DNA of 5,878 nucleotides from Myxococcales bacterium (lineage in GTDB: Bacteria > Myxococcota_A > Polyangia > Polyangiales > Houyiibacteriaceae), in contig CP070650.1 in NCBI GenBank assembly GCA_020354595.1, positions 1,477,622-1,483,499 of the forward strand. The letters run 5' to 3'. Of this stretch, positions 1 to 5,716 are shown in pieces. The first letter of the stretch is position 1; each line of letters opens with the position of its first letter. Both the position numbers and the translations under genes were made by a program. The notes beneath the pieces were generated by a model. That model was given only the letters and a program-made list of their open reading frames with translations. It had not been told where the DNA came from and did no database searches.

Positions 1-320
1 AACTTCTGCATCTTCTGGGCGAGAGCGATGTTGCCCTTGACCTTGAGCTTGCGCGTGAGGAACGCCTTGCGGCCATCGAGGTCGCCGTTCGCCATCTCCA
101 CGAACTTCGCCGCGTCCATCATCACGTTCAGAGTCGGCTTCTCGACGCCGCCTTCCGAGACGCCCTTGAATTCGCCGTCCTCAATCGTGATGGTCCATTC
201 GCCGCCCCCGTCACCGCTGAGGGTGTACTGGATCTGGGCGTTCACGCCCTTGGCCTGGTCGGCCAAGAAACGGTCGGCAAGGGTGTCGAAATACTCTGCT
301 GTGCTGGCTACTTTGGCCAT
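1..320 (-). CDS. SCP2 sterol-carrier-domain protein (3' end cut by window)
   Basis: The reading frame gives 106 residues from ATG (318-320) to the window edge with no stop. It is a single SCP2-type domain: an N-terminal helix (about residues 6-24, ending FLADQAKGVNAQIQY), then strands including GGGEWTITIEDGEF and a PTLNVMMDAAKFVEMANGD segment, then a KLKVKGNIALAQKMQK segment near the C-terminus. Stand-alone bacterial SCP2 proteins are usually about 100-130 residues, so only a few residues are probably missing. Family members form a hydrophobic tunnel that binds sterols, fatty acids or acyl-CoAs; they are soluble and not catalytic. No signal peptide is visible. The start is fixed by a strong Shine-Dalgarno just upstream and by a plausible promoter at 371-399. 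Its position beside steroid-catabolism genes suggests a lipid or steroid-CoA carrier role, which is inference. The family call is firm; the ligand is unknown. Confidence 0.9.
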   Translation of the reverse strand, partial: MAKVASTAEYFDTLADRFLADQAKGVNAQIQYTLSGDGGGEWTITIEDGEFKGVSEGGVEKPTLNVMMDAAKFVEMANGDLDGRKAFLTRKLKVKGNIALAQKMQK

Positions 321-324
321 GTCC

Positions 325-330
325 ACCTCC
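325..330 (-). promoter_or_regulatory. Strong Shine-Dalgarno of the SCP2 gene
   Basis: The minus strand reads GGAGGT, followed by four bases (GGAC) and then the ATG at 318-320. This is the best ribosome binding site in the window and fixes the SCP2 start. Confidence 0.75.
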
Positions 331-370
331 CGGTTCCGGGTCGTCTTGGGTGAAAGAAGAAGTGAAACGT

Positions 371-399
371 GTTCTATTTTGCCAAGGCCGCTCCGTCAA
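371..399 (-). promoter_or_regulatory. Candidate sigma-70-like promoter of the SCP2 gene
   Basis: On the minus strand a -35-like TTGACG (394-399, five of six to TTGACA) is followed by exactly 17 bases and a -10-like TAGAAC (371-376, four of six to TATAAT). Transcription would begin near 364, leaving a 5' leader of about 44 nt to the ATG. It suggests SCP2 has its own promoter rather than depending on the thiolase operon. It overlaps a weak hairpin whose arms are 385-391 and 401-407, so part of the signal could be chance. Confidence 0.45.
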
Positions 400-412
400 G
401 GCGGCTTGTTGC

Positions 413-467
413 TGCGATCGCAAAAAAGGCGTGCCAAAGCGACCCTTGGGTCCCGCAATATCGCGGG
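413..467 (-). terminator. Structured intergenic region after the PilZ gene, possible terminator
   Basis: Just past the PilZ stop, the minus-strand transcript would contain CCCGCG-ATAT-TGCGGG (452-467, six pairs including one G-U), then GACCC-AA-GGGTC sharing its edge (441-452), then a CC-TTTTTT run (423-428 with adjacent CC). The T run lies over ten bases past the last hairpin, which is not textbook spacing for an intrinsic terminator. A perfect 10-base palindrome TGCGATCGCA (413-422) follows. The region may end PilZ transcription or only be GC-rich spacer. Confidence 0.3.
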
Positions 468-478
468 GGGAGGACTCG

Positions 479-844
479 CTACTCTGGCATCGCGGGCGGG
501 ACGATCGACCCGATGATGTGAAGGCCGGCGACGCATTCTTCGCCCACTCTCCGTGCCCAGATGACGCGGCCGCGCTTGAAGATTTCGCGGCCAGTGTGGG
601 TCGTGATGCGGAGATCGCACAAAGTGCCGGTCGACAACCATCCATCGAGGACGAGTTGGATCCCGGTTGCGCTCACGTCGAGCGCGGTAGCCTCCGCCTG
701 GATCGGCGAGAGGATCTCGACCTGAGCATCGGAAGCCCATCGAGCCGCGTGGCGACGCTCGTCCGGTTGGACTGCTGGGCGAACCTCCGAGTGCTTGCGC
801 GGAGGCGGTTCGCTCGACCCTTGCTTTGGGAGTTTGGAGCTCAT
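479..844 (-). CDS. Small PilZ-domain protein, predicted c-di-GMP receptor
   Basis: From ATG at 842-844 this is 121 residues. Residues 1-28 are polar and probably disordered; about 29-113 form a PilZ domain. Both parts of the c-di-GMP-binding signature are visible: RxxxR as RHAAR (residues 31-35) and DxSxxG as DVSATG (56-61), followed by beta-strand patterns such as LCDLRITTH and KRGRVIWARR. PilZ proteins bind cyclic di-GMP and relay it to motility, polysaccharide or transcription machinery. No output domain, signal peptide or membrane segment is seen, so it is a stand-alone cytoplasmic adaptor. A longer form from GTG at 922 (147 residues) is possible, but that start lies inside a 21-nt palindrome and the added residues look unlike a domain. 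Neither start has a good Shine-Dalgarno. Partner and output are unknown. Confidence 0.85.
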   Translation of the reverse strand: MSSKLPKQGSSEPPPRKHSEVRPAVQPDERRHAARWASDAQVEILSPIQAEATALDVSATGIQLVLDGWLSTGTLCDLRITTHTGREIFKRGRVIWARRVGEECVAGLHIIGSIVPPAMPE

Positions 845-909
845 AGCCGCCCGTAGACCCTCATCATGCCGAGACGGCCCTTGGCTGTCGACAAAGTCGC
901 TGGTCGGTG

Positions 910-930
910 TGCGGAATGTCACATTCCGCA
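910..930. promoter_or_regulatory. Perfect 10+1+10 palindrome, candidate operator
   Basis: Half-sites TGCGGAATGT (910-919) and ACATTCCGCA (921-930) are exact reverse complements around a single central base at 920. It lies 23 nt past the thiolase stop codon and 66 nt upstream of the preferred PilZ ATG. The one-base centre leaves no room for a natural RNA loop, and no T run follows on either strand, so a dimeric repressor site (for example TetR-type) fits better than a terminator. It does not match the KstR2 consensus as I know it (CAAGnnCTTG core). Confidence 0.55.
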
Positions 931-952
931 GACGAAACAGGGCGAAACGAGG

Positions 953-2107
953 TCAGTCCAGGCGCTCGATGATGGTGACGTTGGCCTGGCCGCCGCCCTC
1001 GCACATCGTCTGAAGGCCGTAGCGGCCGCCGGTGCGCTCGAGCTCGTGCAACAGCGTCGTCATGAGCTTGGCCCCAGTCGCGCCGAGCGGATGACCGAGC
1101 GCAATGGCGCCGCCGTTCACGTTGACCTTGTCGAGATCGGCGCCTAGCTCCTTCGCCCAAGCGCAGACGACTGGCGCGAAGGCCTCGTTGATCTCGACCA
1201 GATCGATGTCGTCAAGGCTCATGCCTGTCTTGTCCATCGCGTACTTGGTTGCCGGAATCGGAGCCGAGAGCATGCGAATCGGGTCTTCACCGCGGACGCT
1301 CAAGTGATGGATGCGCGCACGCGGCTTGAGGCCATATTCCTTGAGCGCCTTGTCGGACACGATGAGAAGCGCGGCTGAGCCGTCGGAAATCTGGCTCGCG
1401 ACCGCTGCGGTGAGGCGACCTCCTTCCATGAGAACCGGCAACGCAGCCATCTTCTCGAGGGTCGTGTCGGCGCGGGGACCCTCGTCGGCGGTCACGTCCC
1501 CGAAGGGAATGATCTCCCGATCGAAGCGGCCTTCCTTCTGTGCCTGAATCGCACGCTGATGGCTTTGTAGCGCGAACTTCTCGAGCTCTTCGCGCGACAG
1601 GTCCCACTGCTTGGCGATCATCTCGGCGCCATAGAACTGGTTGACCGGCTTGTCGCCGTAGCGCTCGGTCCAACCGACGGAACCGGAGAACGGGTCCGGA
1701 ATGCCGAATTCCTTGCCTGCAATCATCGAAGCGCCGATCGGAATCATGCTCATGTTCTGTACACCGCCCGCCACGACGACGTCTTGGGTGCCGCTCATCA
1801 CGCCCTGGGCCGCAAAGTGGACCGCCTGTTGCGAGGAACCGCACTGACGGTCGACCGTAACGCCCGGCACGTGTTCAGGGTACCCGGCCGCCAACCAGCA
1901 GGTTCGCGCGATGTCGCCGGCCTGAGTCGCGACCGAATCCACACACCCAAAGACGACGTCATCGACGACGCCGGGATCGATTCCCGCACGTTCGACGAGC
2001 CCTTTGATGGCGTGCGCGCCGAGATCGGCGGAGTGGACCTTGCTGAGCCCGCCCCTCTTCTTTCCCACGGGCGAACGAACTGCTTCGACGATGTATGCTT
2101 CGGGCAT
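953..2107 (-). CDS. fadA6: Thiolase, FadA6-type steroid 3-ketoacyl-CoA thiolase
   Basis: This is a full-length 384-residue thiolase. The nucleophile is C89 in DRQCGSSQQA; NEAF (307-310), H339 in GGAIALGHPLGATGA and C369 in MCEGGGQA complete the active site. Thiolases use CoA to cleave 3-ketoacyl-CoA, releasing acetyl-CoA. Several stretches are of the FadA6 type as I remember it: AGYPEHVPGVTVDRQCGSSQ, the LTAAVASQISDG motif where many degradative thiolases have TAGNASQ, and PRARIHHLSVRGEDP. FadA6 is credited with thiolysing the ring-opened steroid diacid MeDODA-CoA to MOODA-CoA plus acetyl-CoA. The start at 2105-2107 is preceded by GAGGT (2112-2116). It follows the small dehydrogenase by 66 nt and is probably last in the operon. 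Thiolase is certain; the steroid substrate is inferred from motifs and neighbours. Confidence 0.88.
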   Translation of the reverse strand: MPEAYIVEAVRSPVGKKRGGLSKVHSADLGAHAIKGLVERAGIDPGVVDDVVFGCVDSVATQAGDIARTCWLAAGYPEHVPGVTVDRQCGSSQQAVHFAAQGVMSGTQDVVVAGGVQNMSMIPIGASMIAGKEFGIPDPFSGSVGWTERYGDKPVNQFYGAEMIAKQWDLSREELEKFALQSHQRAIQAQKEGRFDREIIPFGDVTADEGPRADTTLEKMAALPVLMEGGRLTAAVASQISDGSAALLIVSDKALKEYGLKPRARIHHLSVRGEDPIRMLSAPIPATKYAMDKTGMSLDDIDLVEINEAFAPVVCAWAKELGADLDKVNVNGGAIALGHPLGATGAKLMTTLLHELERTGGRYGLQTMCEGGGQANVTIIERLD

Positions 2108-2111
2108 CTGA

Positions 2112-2116
2112 ACCTC
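2112..2116 (-). promoter_or_regulatory. Shine-Dalgarno deciding the thiolase start
   Basis: The minus strand reads GAGGT four bases before the ATG at 2105-2107. This supports the MPEAYIVEAVRSP start over the TTG at 2144-2146, which would add 13 residues unlike a thiolase N-terminus. Confidence 0.5.
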
Positions 2117-2173
2117 GCTATTCGTTATGTGTAGAAGGAGTGGCAATCGCTTGCAAGGCGCCCACCCCGAAGC

Positions 2174-3187
2174 TCAAAGGATGTGCCGGCCGATCCTCTC
2201 GCGATGGTAAGCCGCGTCGCCGTGCGCCGCGGCGAGCGCCCACGCGCGTTTCATCCACATATGCAGGTCGCATTCGATCGTGTAGCCGATCGCACCGTGC
2301 ACCTGAAGCGCCTCCTTGGCCACGAATCTTGCAGCCTGGCCTGCATAGATCTTCGCGAGCGACACGGCGACGTCGGCGTCGCGAGCCGAGGTGCTCATCG
2401 ACCAGCCTGCGCGGTAGACGAGCGGCCGCGCGAACTCCTGCTCGATCAGTGCATTCGCCAAGCGGTGCTTCACGGCTTGCTGCGCCCCGATCGGCTTGCC
2501 GAACTGCTCGCGATCTTTGGCGTACTGAACGGCCATGTCGAGCATTCGACGACAAAGCCCGATCAACTGGGCTGCGGTGGCCAACGCCGCCCGCTCCTGG
2601 CTCAAGGAGAACAGCGCGTGCATGTCGACGTCGTCCCTCATCCGGTTCTGCGGGCTCGTTTCGAACGAGACGCGGCCGAGGGCGCGCGCACGATCGACGG
2701 ATTGCTCGGGAGTCACCGACACGTCCGAAATCGGAACGCAATAGCCGGCACCCCCACGCTGCGCGATCAGCAGGTCCGCGGCCCCAGCGTCGGCGACGAT
2801 GTCTTGGTCCTCGAAGGCAACCGCGACCCGCACTTCGCCCGCGGCAGCCGGGCCGAGCCAGCGTTCCTTCTGCTCGTCAGTACCGGCAGCCTCGAGAAGT
2901 GGAATCCCGACGGCGACCGTATCGACGATGGGCCCCGGAAACGCGGCGTAGCCGATCTCTTCGAGTGGCAGTAGCAGGTCGAGCTCGCTCATCCCCATGC
3001 CACCCGAAGCTTCCGAAGCGGTCATTCCAACCACCCCGGTTTCGGCGAGCGTATCCCAAACCGAGGTTGCGCTTTCAGGCCTGCCTTCCCACACCGCGCG
3101 CACCACGTCGGGCGCGCACTCGCGTTGCAGAACCTCGCGCACCGTGTCGCGGAGCATCTTCTGGTCGTCGGTGAACGCGAAATGCAT
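2174..3187 (-). CDS. ipdE2: Acyl-CoA dehydrogenase small (beta) subunit, IpdE2/FadE32-33 type
   Basis: At 337 residues it is shorter than a usual acyl-CoA dehydrogenase (about 380-400). The N-terminal helical domain is about 1-115, a shrunken middle domain about 116-190, and the C-terminal helical domain about 191-337. It has the FAD-contact motif DREQFGKPIGAQQAVKHRLA (225-244) and QVHGAIGYTIECDLHMWMKR (295-314), with E305 where MCAD-type enzymes carry their catalytic Glu. It lacks the middle-domain EPxAGSD motif, which its partner supplies. Such short chains form alpha2-beta2 enzymes with one FAD per heterodimer, as in mycobacterial steroid FadE pairs. The ATG follows the partner's TAG stop by 3 nt, with GGAAG (3194-3198) as ribosome binding site, so the two are probably translationally coupled. 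The role in ring C/D steroid breakdown comes from context; whether FadE32 or FadE33 is the closer relative cannot be told here. Confidence 0.82.
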   Translation of the reverse strand: MHFAFTDDQKMLRDTVREVLQRECAPDVVRAVWEGRPESATSVWDTLAETGVVGMTASEASGGMGMSELDLLLPLEEIGYAAFPGPIVDTVAVGIPLLEAAGTDEQKERWLGPAAAGEVRVAVAFEDQDIVADAGAADLLIAQRGGAGYCVPISDVSVTPEQSVDRARALGRVSFETSPQNRMRDDVDMHALFSLSQERAALATAAQLIGLCRRMLDMAVQYAKDREQFGKPIGAQQAVKHRLANALIEQEFARPLVYRAGWSMSTSARDADVAVSLAKIYAGQAARFVAKEALQVHGAIGYTIECDLHMWMKRAWALAAAHGDAAYHRERIGRHIL

Positions 3188-3190
3188 CGA

Positions 3191-4351
3191 CTACTTCCGT
3201 GGGAGGCCGAGCACTCGCTCGGAAATGATGTTGCGCTGGATCTCGTTGGTGCCCGCGTAGATCGGACCCGCGAGCGCAAACTGGAAGCCCTTCATCCAAT
3301 GGCCTGCGTCGACCGCGCTCTCACAGCCCACATCGAGCTCCGACGATTCGCCGATGAGTTCGAGCGCGGTTTCGTGCGTGCGCACGTCCATCTCGGACCA
3401 GAACACCTTGTTCATGCTCGAGTCGGGGCCGATCGACTCGCCCTGCATCATGCGGGTCACGGTCTGAAAGGTGAACCAGCGATACGCTTGTGCGTCCATC
3501 CAGGCCTGGATGACCTGATCGCGCAGCACGGGATCCGAACGGTCGCGGTAGCGGTGGTAGAGGTCGATGAGGCGTGTTGCGGTTGCCATGAAGCGGCCGG
3601 GGCTCCGAAGGCTCAATCCCCGCTCGGAGCTGGTCGTCGCCATCGCCACCTTCCAACCTTGATGGACCTCGCCGATGATGTCGGAGTCGGGCACGAAGAC
3701 GTCTTCCAGGAAGATCTCGGCGAAGCCCTCGTCCCCGTCGAGTCGGTCGACACCCCGCACCGTGACGCCATCGGTGTGGAGCGGGAACATGAAGTAGGTC
3801 AGACCTCGATGTCGCGTTTGATCCGGGTCGGTGCGGAACAAACCGTACGCCATGTCGCAGAACGCGGCGCGTGTCGACCATGTCTTCTGACCGCTCAAGC
3901 GCCAACCCCCATCGACGCGGCGGGCCGTGCTCTTCAGCGACGCCAAGTCACTGCCGGCGTTCGGCTCCGACCACGCTTGGCCCCAAGTGACGTCACCTCG
4001 CGCCATCGGCCGCAGGGTCCGCTCCTTTTGCTCGTCGGTGCCAAACTCGAATAGTGTGGGGGCGAGCAGGAAGATGCCGTTTTGCGTCACGCGGCTCGGC
4101 GCGCCAATGCGGTAGTACTCTTCTTCGAAGATCAGCCACTCGAAGAGCGACGCTTCGCGACCGCCGTATTTTTTGGGCCAGGACACGGCAGCCCAGCCTG
4201 CGTCGAACAGCTGATGCTCCCACGCCAAGTGCTGGGCAAACCCCTCCCGGGTGTCGCCCGAAGGCAACGGCTCCTTTGGCACGTTGGCTTCGAGCCAAAC
4301 GCGGCACTCTTTACGAAAAGCGGCTTCGGTATCGGTGAAGTCGAGATCCAT
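3191..4351 (-). CDS. ipdE1: Acyl-CoA dehydrogenase large (alpha) subunit, IpdE1/FadE31 type
   Basis: This 386-residue acyl-CoA dehydrogenase has the N-terminal helical domain at about 1-120, the beta domain at 121-230 and the C-terminal helical domain at 231-386. Visible motifs are WSEPNAGSDLASLKST (127-142), GGWRLSGQKTW (148-158), and PIYAGTNEIQRNIISERVLG (364-382). E243 in SSERGLSLRSPG sits where isovaleryl-CoA dehydrogenase and steroid FadE alpha chains carry their catalytic base. The RxQFG motif of ordinary homotetrameric enzymes is missing from its C-terminal half and is present in the next gene. GFAQH, FEEEYYRIGAP and SSERGLSLRSP resemble FadE31 as I remember it. IpdE1-IpdE2 is reported to dehydrogenate 5OH-HIP-CoA (recalled, not checked). 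It starts 9 nt after the preceding stop with only a weak ribosome site, which suggests coupling. The family is certain; the exact substrate is inferred. Confidence 0.87.
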   Translation of the reverse strand: MDLDFTDTEAAFRKECRVWLEANVPKEPLPSGDTREGFAQHLAWEHQLFDAGWAAVSWPKKYGGREASLFEWLIFEEEYYRIGAPSRVTQNGIFLLAPTLFEFGTDEQKERTLRPMARGDVTWGQAWSEPNAGSDLASLKSTARRVDGGWRLSGQKTWSTRAAFCDMAYGLFRTDPDQTRHRGLTYFMFPLHTDGVTVRGVDRLDGDEGFAEIFLEDVFVPDSDIIGEVHQGWKVAMATTSSERGLSLRSPGRFMATATRLIDLYHRYRDRSDPVLRDQVIQAWMDAQAYRWFTFQTVTRMMQGESIGPDSSMNKVFWSEMDVRTHETALELIGESSELDVGCESAVDAGHWMKGFQFALAGPIYAGTNEIQRNIISERVLGLPRK

Positions 4352-4360
4352 GACGACGGC

Positions 4361-5716
4361 TCACGCCCCCAATTGGTCCAGCGTTTGCTCGGCCTCGGCC
4401 ATGATGCGCTGAAGAAGCTCGGCGACCGTCGGGATCTCATCGATGACGCCGGTGATCTGACCGGTTGGCAGGACGCCCGCCTCGATCTTGCCGTCGACCA
4501 TCGACGCCTTGGTGAGCATCGGCGCATTCGCGGCCATGGCGAGCTGGGACCAGGTGAGCTCCTGGTTTTGCTTCATTGCGATTCCTTCTTCGAGGAGCTC
4601 CGGCAGCGAGGTTCCGGTGACTCTCATCAGAGACAGGGCGTTGAGCGCAGCCCGTGGGAAGCGCGTCAGCGGATTGGCCTTTTCGAGTTGGTCGATGAGC
4701 GCGGTCCGAATCACTCGCTGCGGATGCCCGTCAACCGCCTTGGTGACGATCGTCCCGTTGGCTTTCGTCTTGAGATAGATCTCTTTGACGTGATCGGGGA
4801 CCTGGCTTTCCTGCGTCAGCAAGAAGCGGGTGCCCATCGCGATCCCCGAGCCGCCGAGGGCAAGCGCGGCCACCAGACCACGACCGTCGCGGAACCCGCC
4901 GGCGCCGACGACGGGGATGTCGACCGCCGCGGACACGTCGGGGATGAGGATCGAAGTCGGGATCTGCCCGGTGTGCCCTCCACCTTCCTGGCCTTGCGCG
5001 ATCACCGCGTCGACGCCCCAAGCCTGCACTTTTTCGGCGTGACGCCGCGCCCCGATCGTGGGCATGGTCAGTACGCCTGCGTCCTTTAGAGTCTTGACGA
5101 CACGCTCGCCGGGGGCCTGCGCAAAGCTCGCGACTCTGATCTTTTCTCTGATGAGCAGATCGACCCTCTTCATGATGTCGGACTGATCGGCGCGCATATT
5201 AACACCGAACGGTTTGTCGGTCCGTTCCTTCACCCTGGCGATCGTTTGCTCGAGCTCGCGAAAGGTCATGGTGGCGGCCGCCAAAATCCCGAGCCCCCCC
5301 GCGTCACTGGTCGCCGACGTCAGACTCGCGCCGGAAACCCAGCCCATCCCCGTCTGGATGATCGGGTACTCGATGCCAAACATCTCGCAGATGCGCGTGT
5401 GTAGCGCCGACTTGCCGCCCGCGGTGCGCTTGGGTGCGGGCGGAGGCGCTGGCACGGCCTTCAAGCGGACCATCGGCTTGCTCTTGCGCGGCTTCGCAGC
5501 TTTGGCCTTGGGCATCGACTTGGTCTTCGAGGCCTTCGCCTTCGGCGCGGTCGACTTCCGCTTCTTGGCGGGCGCCTTGGCAGCGCCGGCTTTGGGCCGC
5601 GTCGACTTGGTCTTGGCCTTCGGCGCAGTCGACTTCCGTTTCTTGGCTGCGCCCTTCGGCCCAGTCGACTTCCGTTTCTTGGCAGGTGCCTTCGTGGTCC
5701 GCTTTTGAACCGTCAT
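4361..5716 (-). CDS. ipdC: IpdC-type nitronate-monooxygenase-family flavoprotein with lysine-rich N-terminal tail
   Basis: The protein has 451 residues. Residues 1-102 are a basic, low-complexity tail with 29 Lys, 8 Arg, no Asp or Glu, and KKRKST at 13-18, 25-30 and 51-56. From about 103 it is a FMN-dependent TIM barrel of the 2-nitropropane dioxygenase family: EYPIIQTGMGWVSGA (116-130), GGLGILAAATM (140-150), KPFGVNMRAD (168-177), QEGGGHTG (243-250; H248 at the family's catalytic His position) and GAGGFRDGRG (271-280) for the FMN phosphate. IpdC-like features are the C-terminal ELTWSQLAMAANAPM (386-400) and VDGKIEAGVLPTGQITG (407-423). IpdC takes part in oxidising a steroid-derived bicyclic CoA thioester before ring D opening. 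The core (about 349 residues) has normal length for IpdC; the tail is extra. The start is supported by AGAAAGAAG upstream and the ATGA overlap with the preceding gene. Internal ATGs at residues 68, 82 and 112 exist. A true nitronate monooxygenase is less likely given the neighbours. Confidence 0.82.
   Translation of the reverse strand: MTVQKRTTKAPAKKRKSTGPKGAAKKRKSTAPKAKTKSTRPKAGAAKAPAKKRKSTAPKAKASKTKSMPKAKAAKPRKSKPMVRLKAVPAPPPAPKRTAGGKSALHTRICEMFGIEYPIIQTGMGWVSGASLTSATSDAGGLGILAAATMTFRELEQTIARVKERTDKPFGVNMRADQSDIMKRVDLLIREKIRVASFAQAPGERVVKTLKDAGVLTMPTIGARRHAEKVQAWGVDAVIAQGQEGGGHTGQIPTSILIPDVSAAVDIPVVGAGGFRDGRGLVAALALGGSGIAMGTRFLLTQESQVPDHVKEIYLKTKANGTIVTKAVDGHPQRVIRTALIDQLEKANPLTRFPRAALNALSLMRVTGTSLPELLEEGIAMKQNQELTWSQLAMAANAPMLTKASMVDGKIEAGVLPTGQITGVIDEIPTVAELLQRIMAEAEQTLDQLGA
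5550..5682 (-). repeat. Three near-identical 19-nt direct repeats coding KKRKST in the lysine-rich tail
   Basis: On the plus strand GTCGACTTCCGYTTCTTGG occurs at 5550-5568 (Y is C), 5628-5646 (Y is T) and 5664-5682 (Y is T). All are in the same reading frame, with start-to-start spacings of 78 and 36 nt (26 and 12 codons). A degenerate fourth copy begins GTCGACTTGG at 5601. The repeats encode the AKKRKST units of the IpdC-like tail and probably arose by in-frame duplication or slippage. Confidence 0.8.

Noticed and set aside
385..407. Hairpin as terminator upstream of SCP2
   Set aside because: The stem is seven pairs including one wobble with a nine-base loop, and no T run follows on the minus strand. 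It overlaps the better-supported promoter.
2108..2146. Longer thiolase start at TTG (2144-2146)
   Set aside because: The 13 extra residues do not resemble a thiolase, while the ATG at 2105-2107 has GAGGT just upstream and gives the usual N-terminus.
2150..2157. CTTGCAAG palindrome as a KstR2 operator
   Set aside because: The known core is CAAGnnCTTG, the opposite arrangement, and an 8-base palindrome is expected by chance.
2108..2173. Internal promoter in the 66-nt gap before the thiolase gene
   Set aside because: TTGCCA and TTGCAA occur, but no acceptable -10 element lies at 16-18 nt spacing.
2095..3174. Long plus-strand open frame (359 residues)
   Set aside because: It is antisense to the thiolase start and small dehydrogenase, rich in Arg, Pro and Ser, and has no recognisable domain; it is an artefact of high GC.
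3125..4054. Plus-strand open frame (309 residues)
   Set aside because: It is opposite the large dehydrogenase and has no domain; its composition is that of a shadow frame.
4082..5089. Long plus-strand open frame (335 residues)
   Set aside because: It is antisense to the IpdC-like and IpdE1-like genes, which have clear catalytic motifs. No family resemblance was seen.
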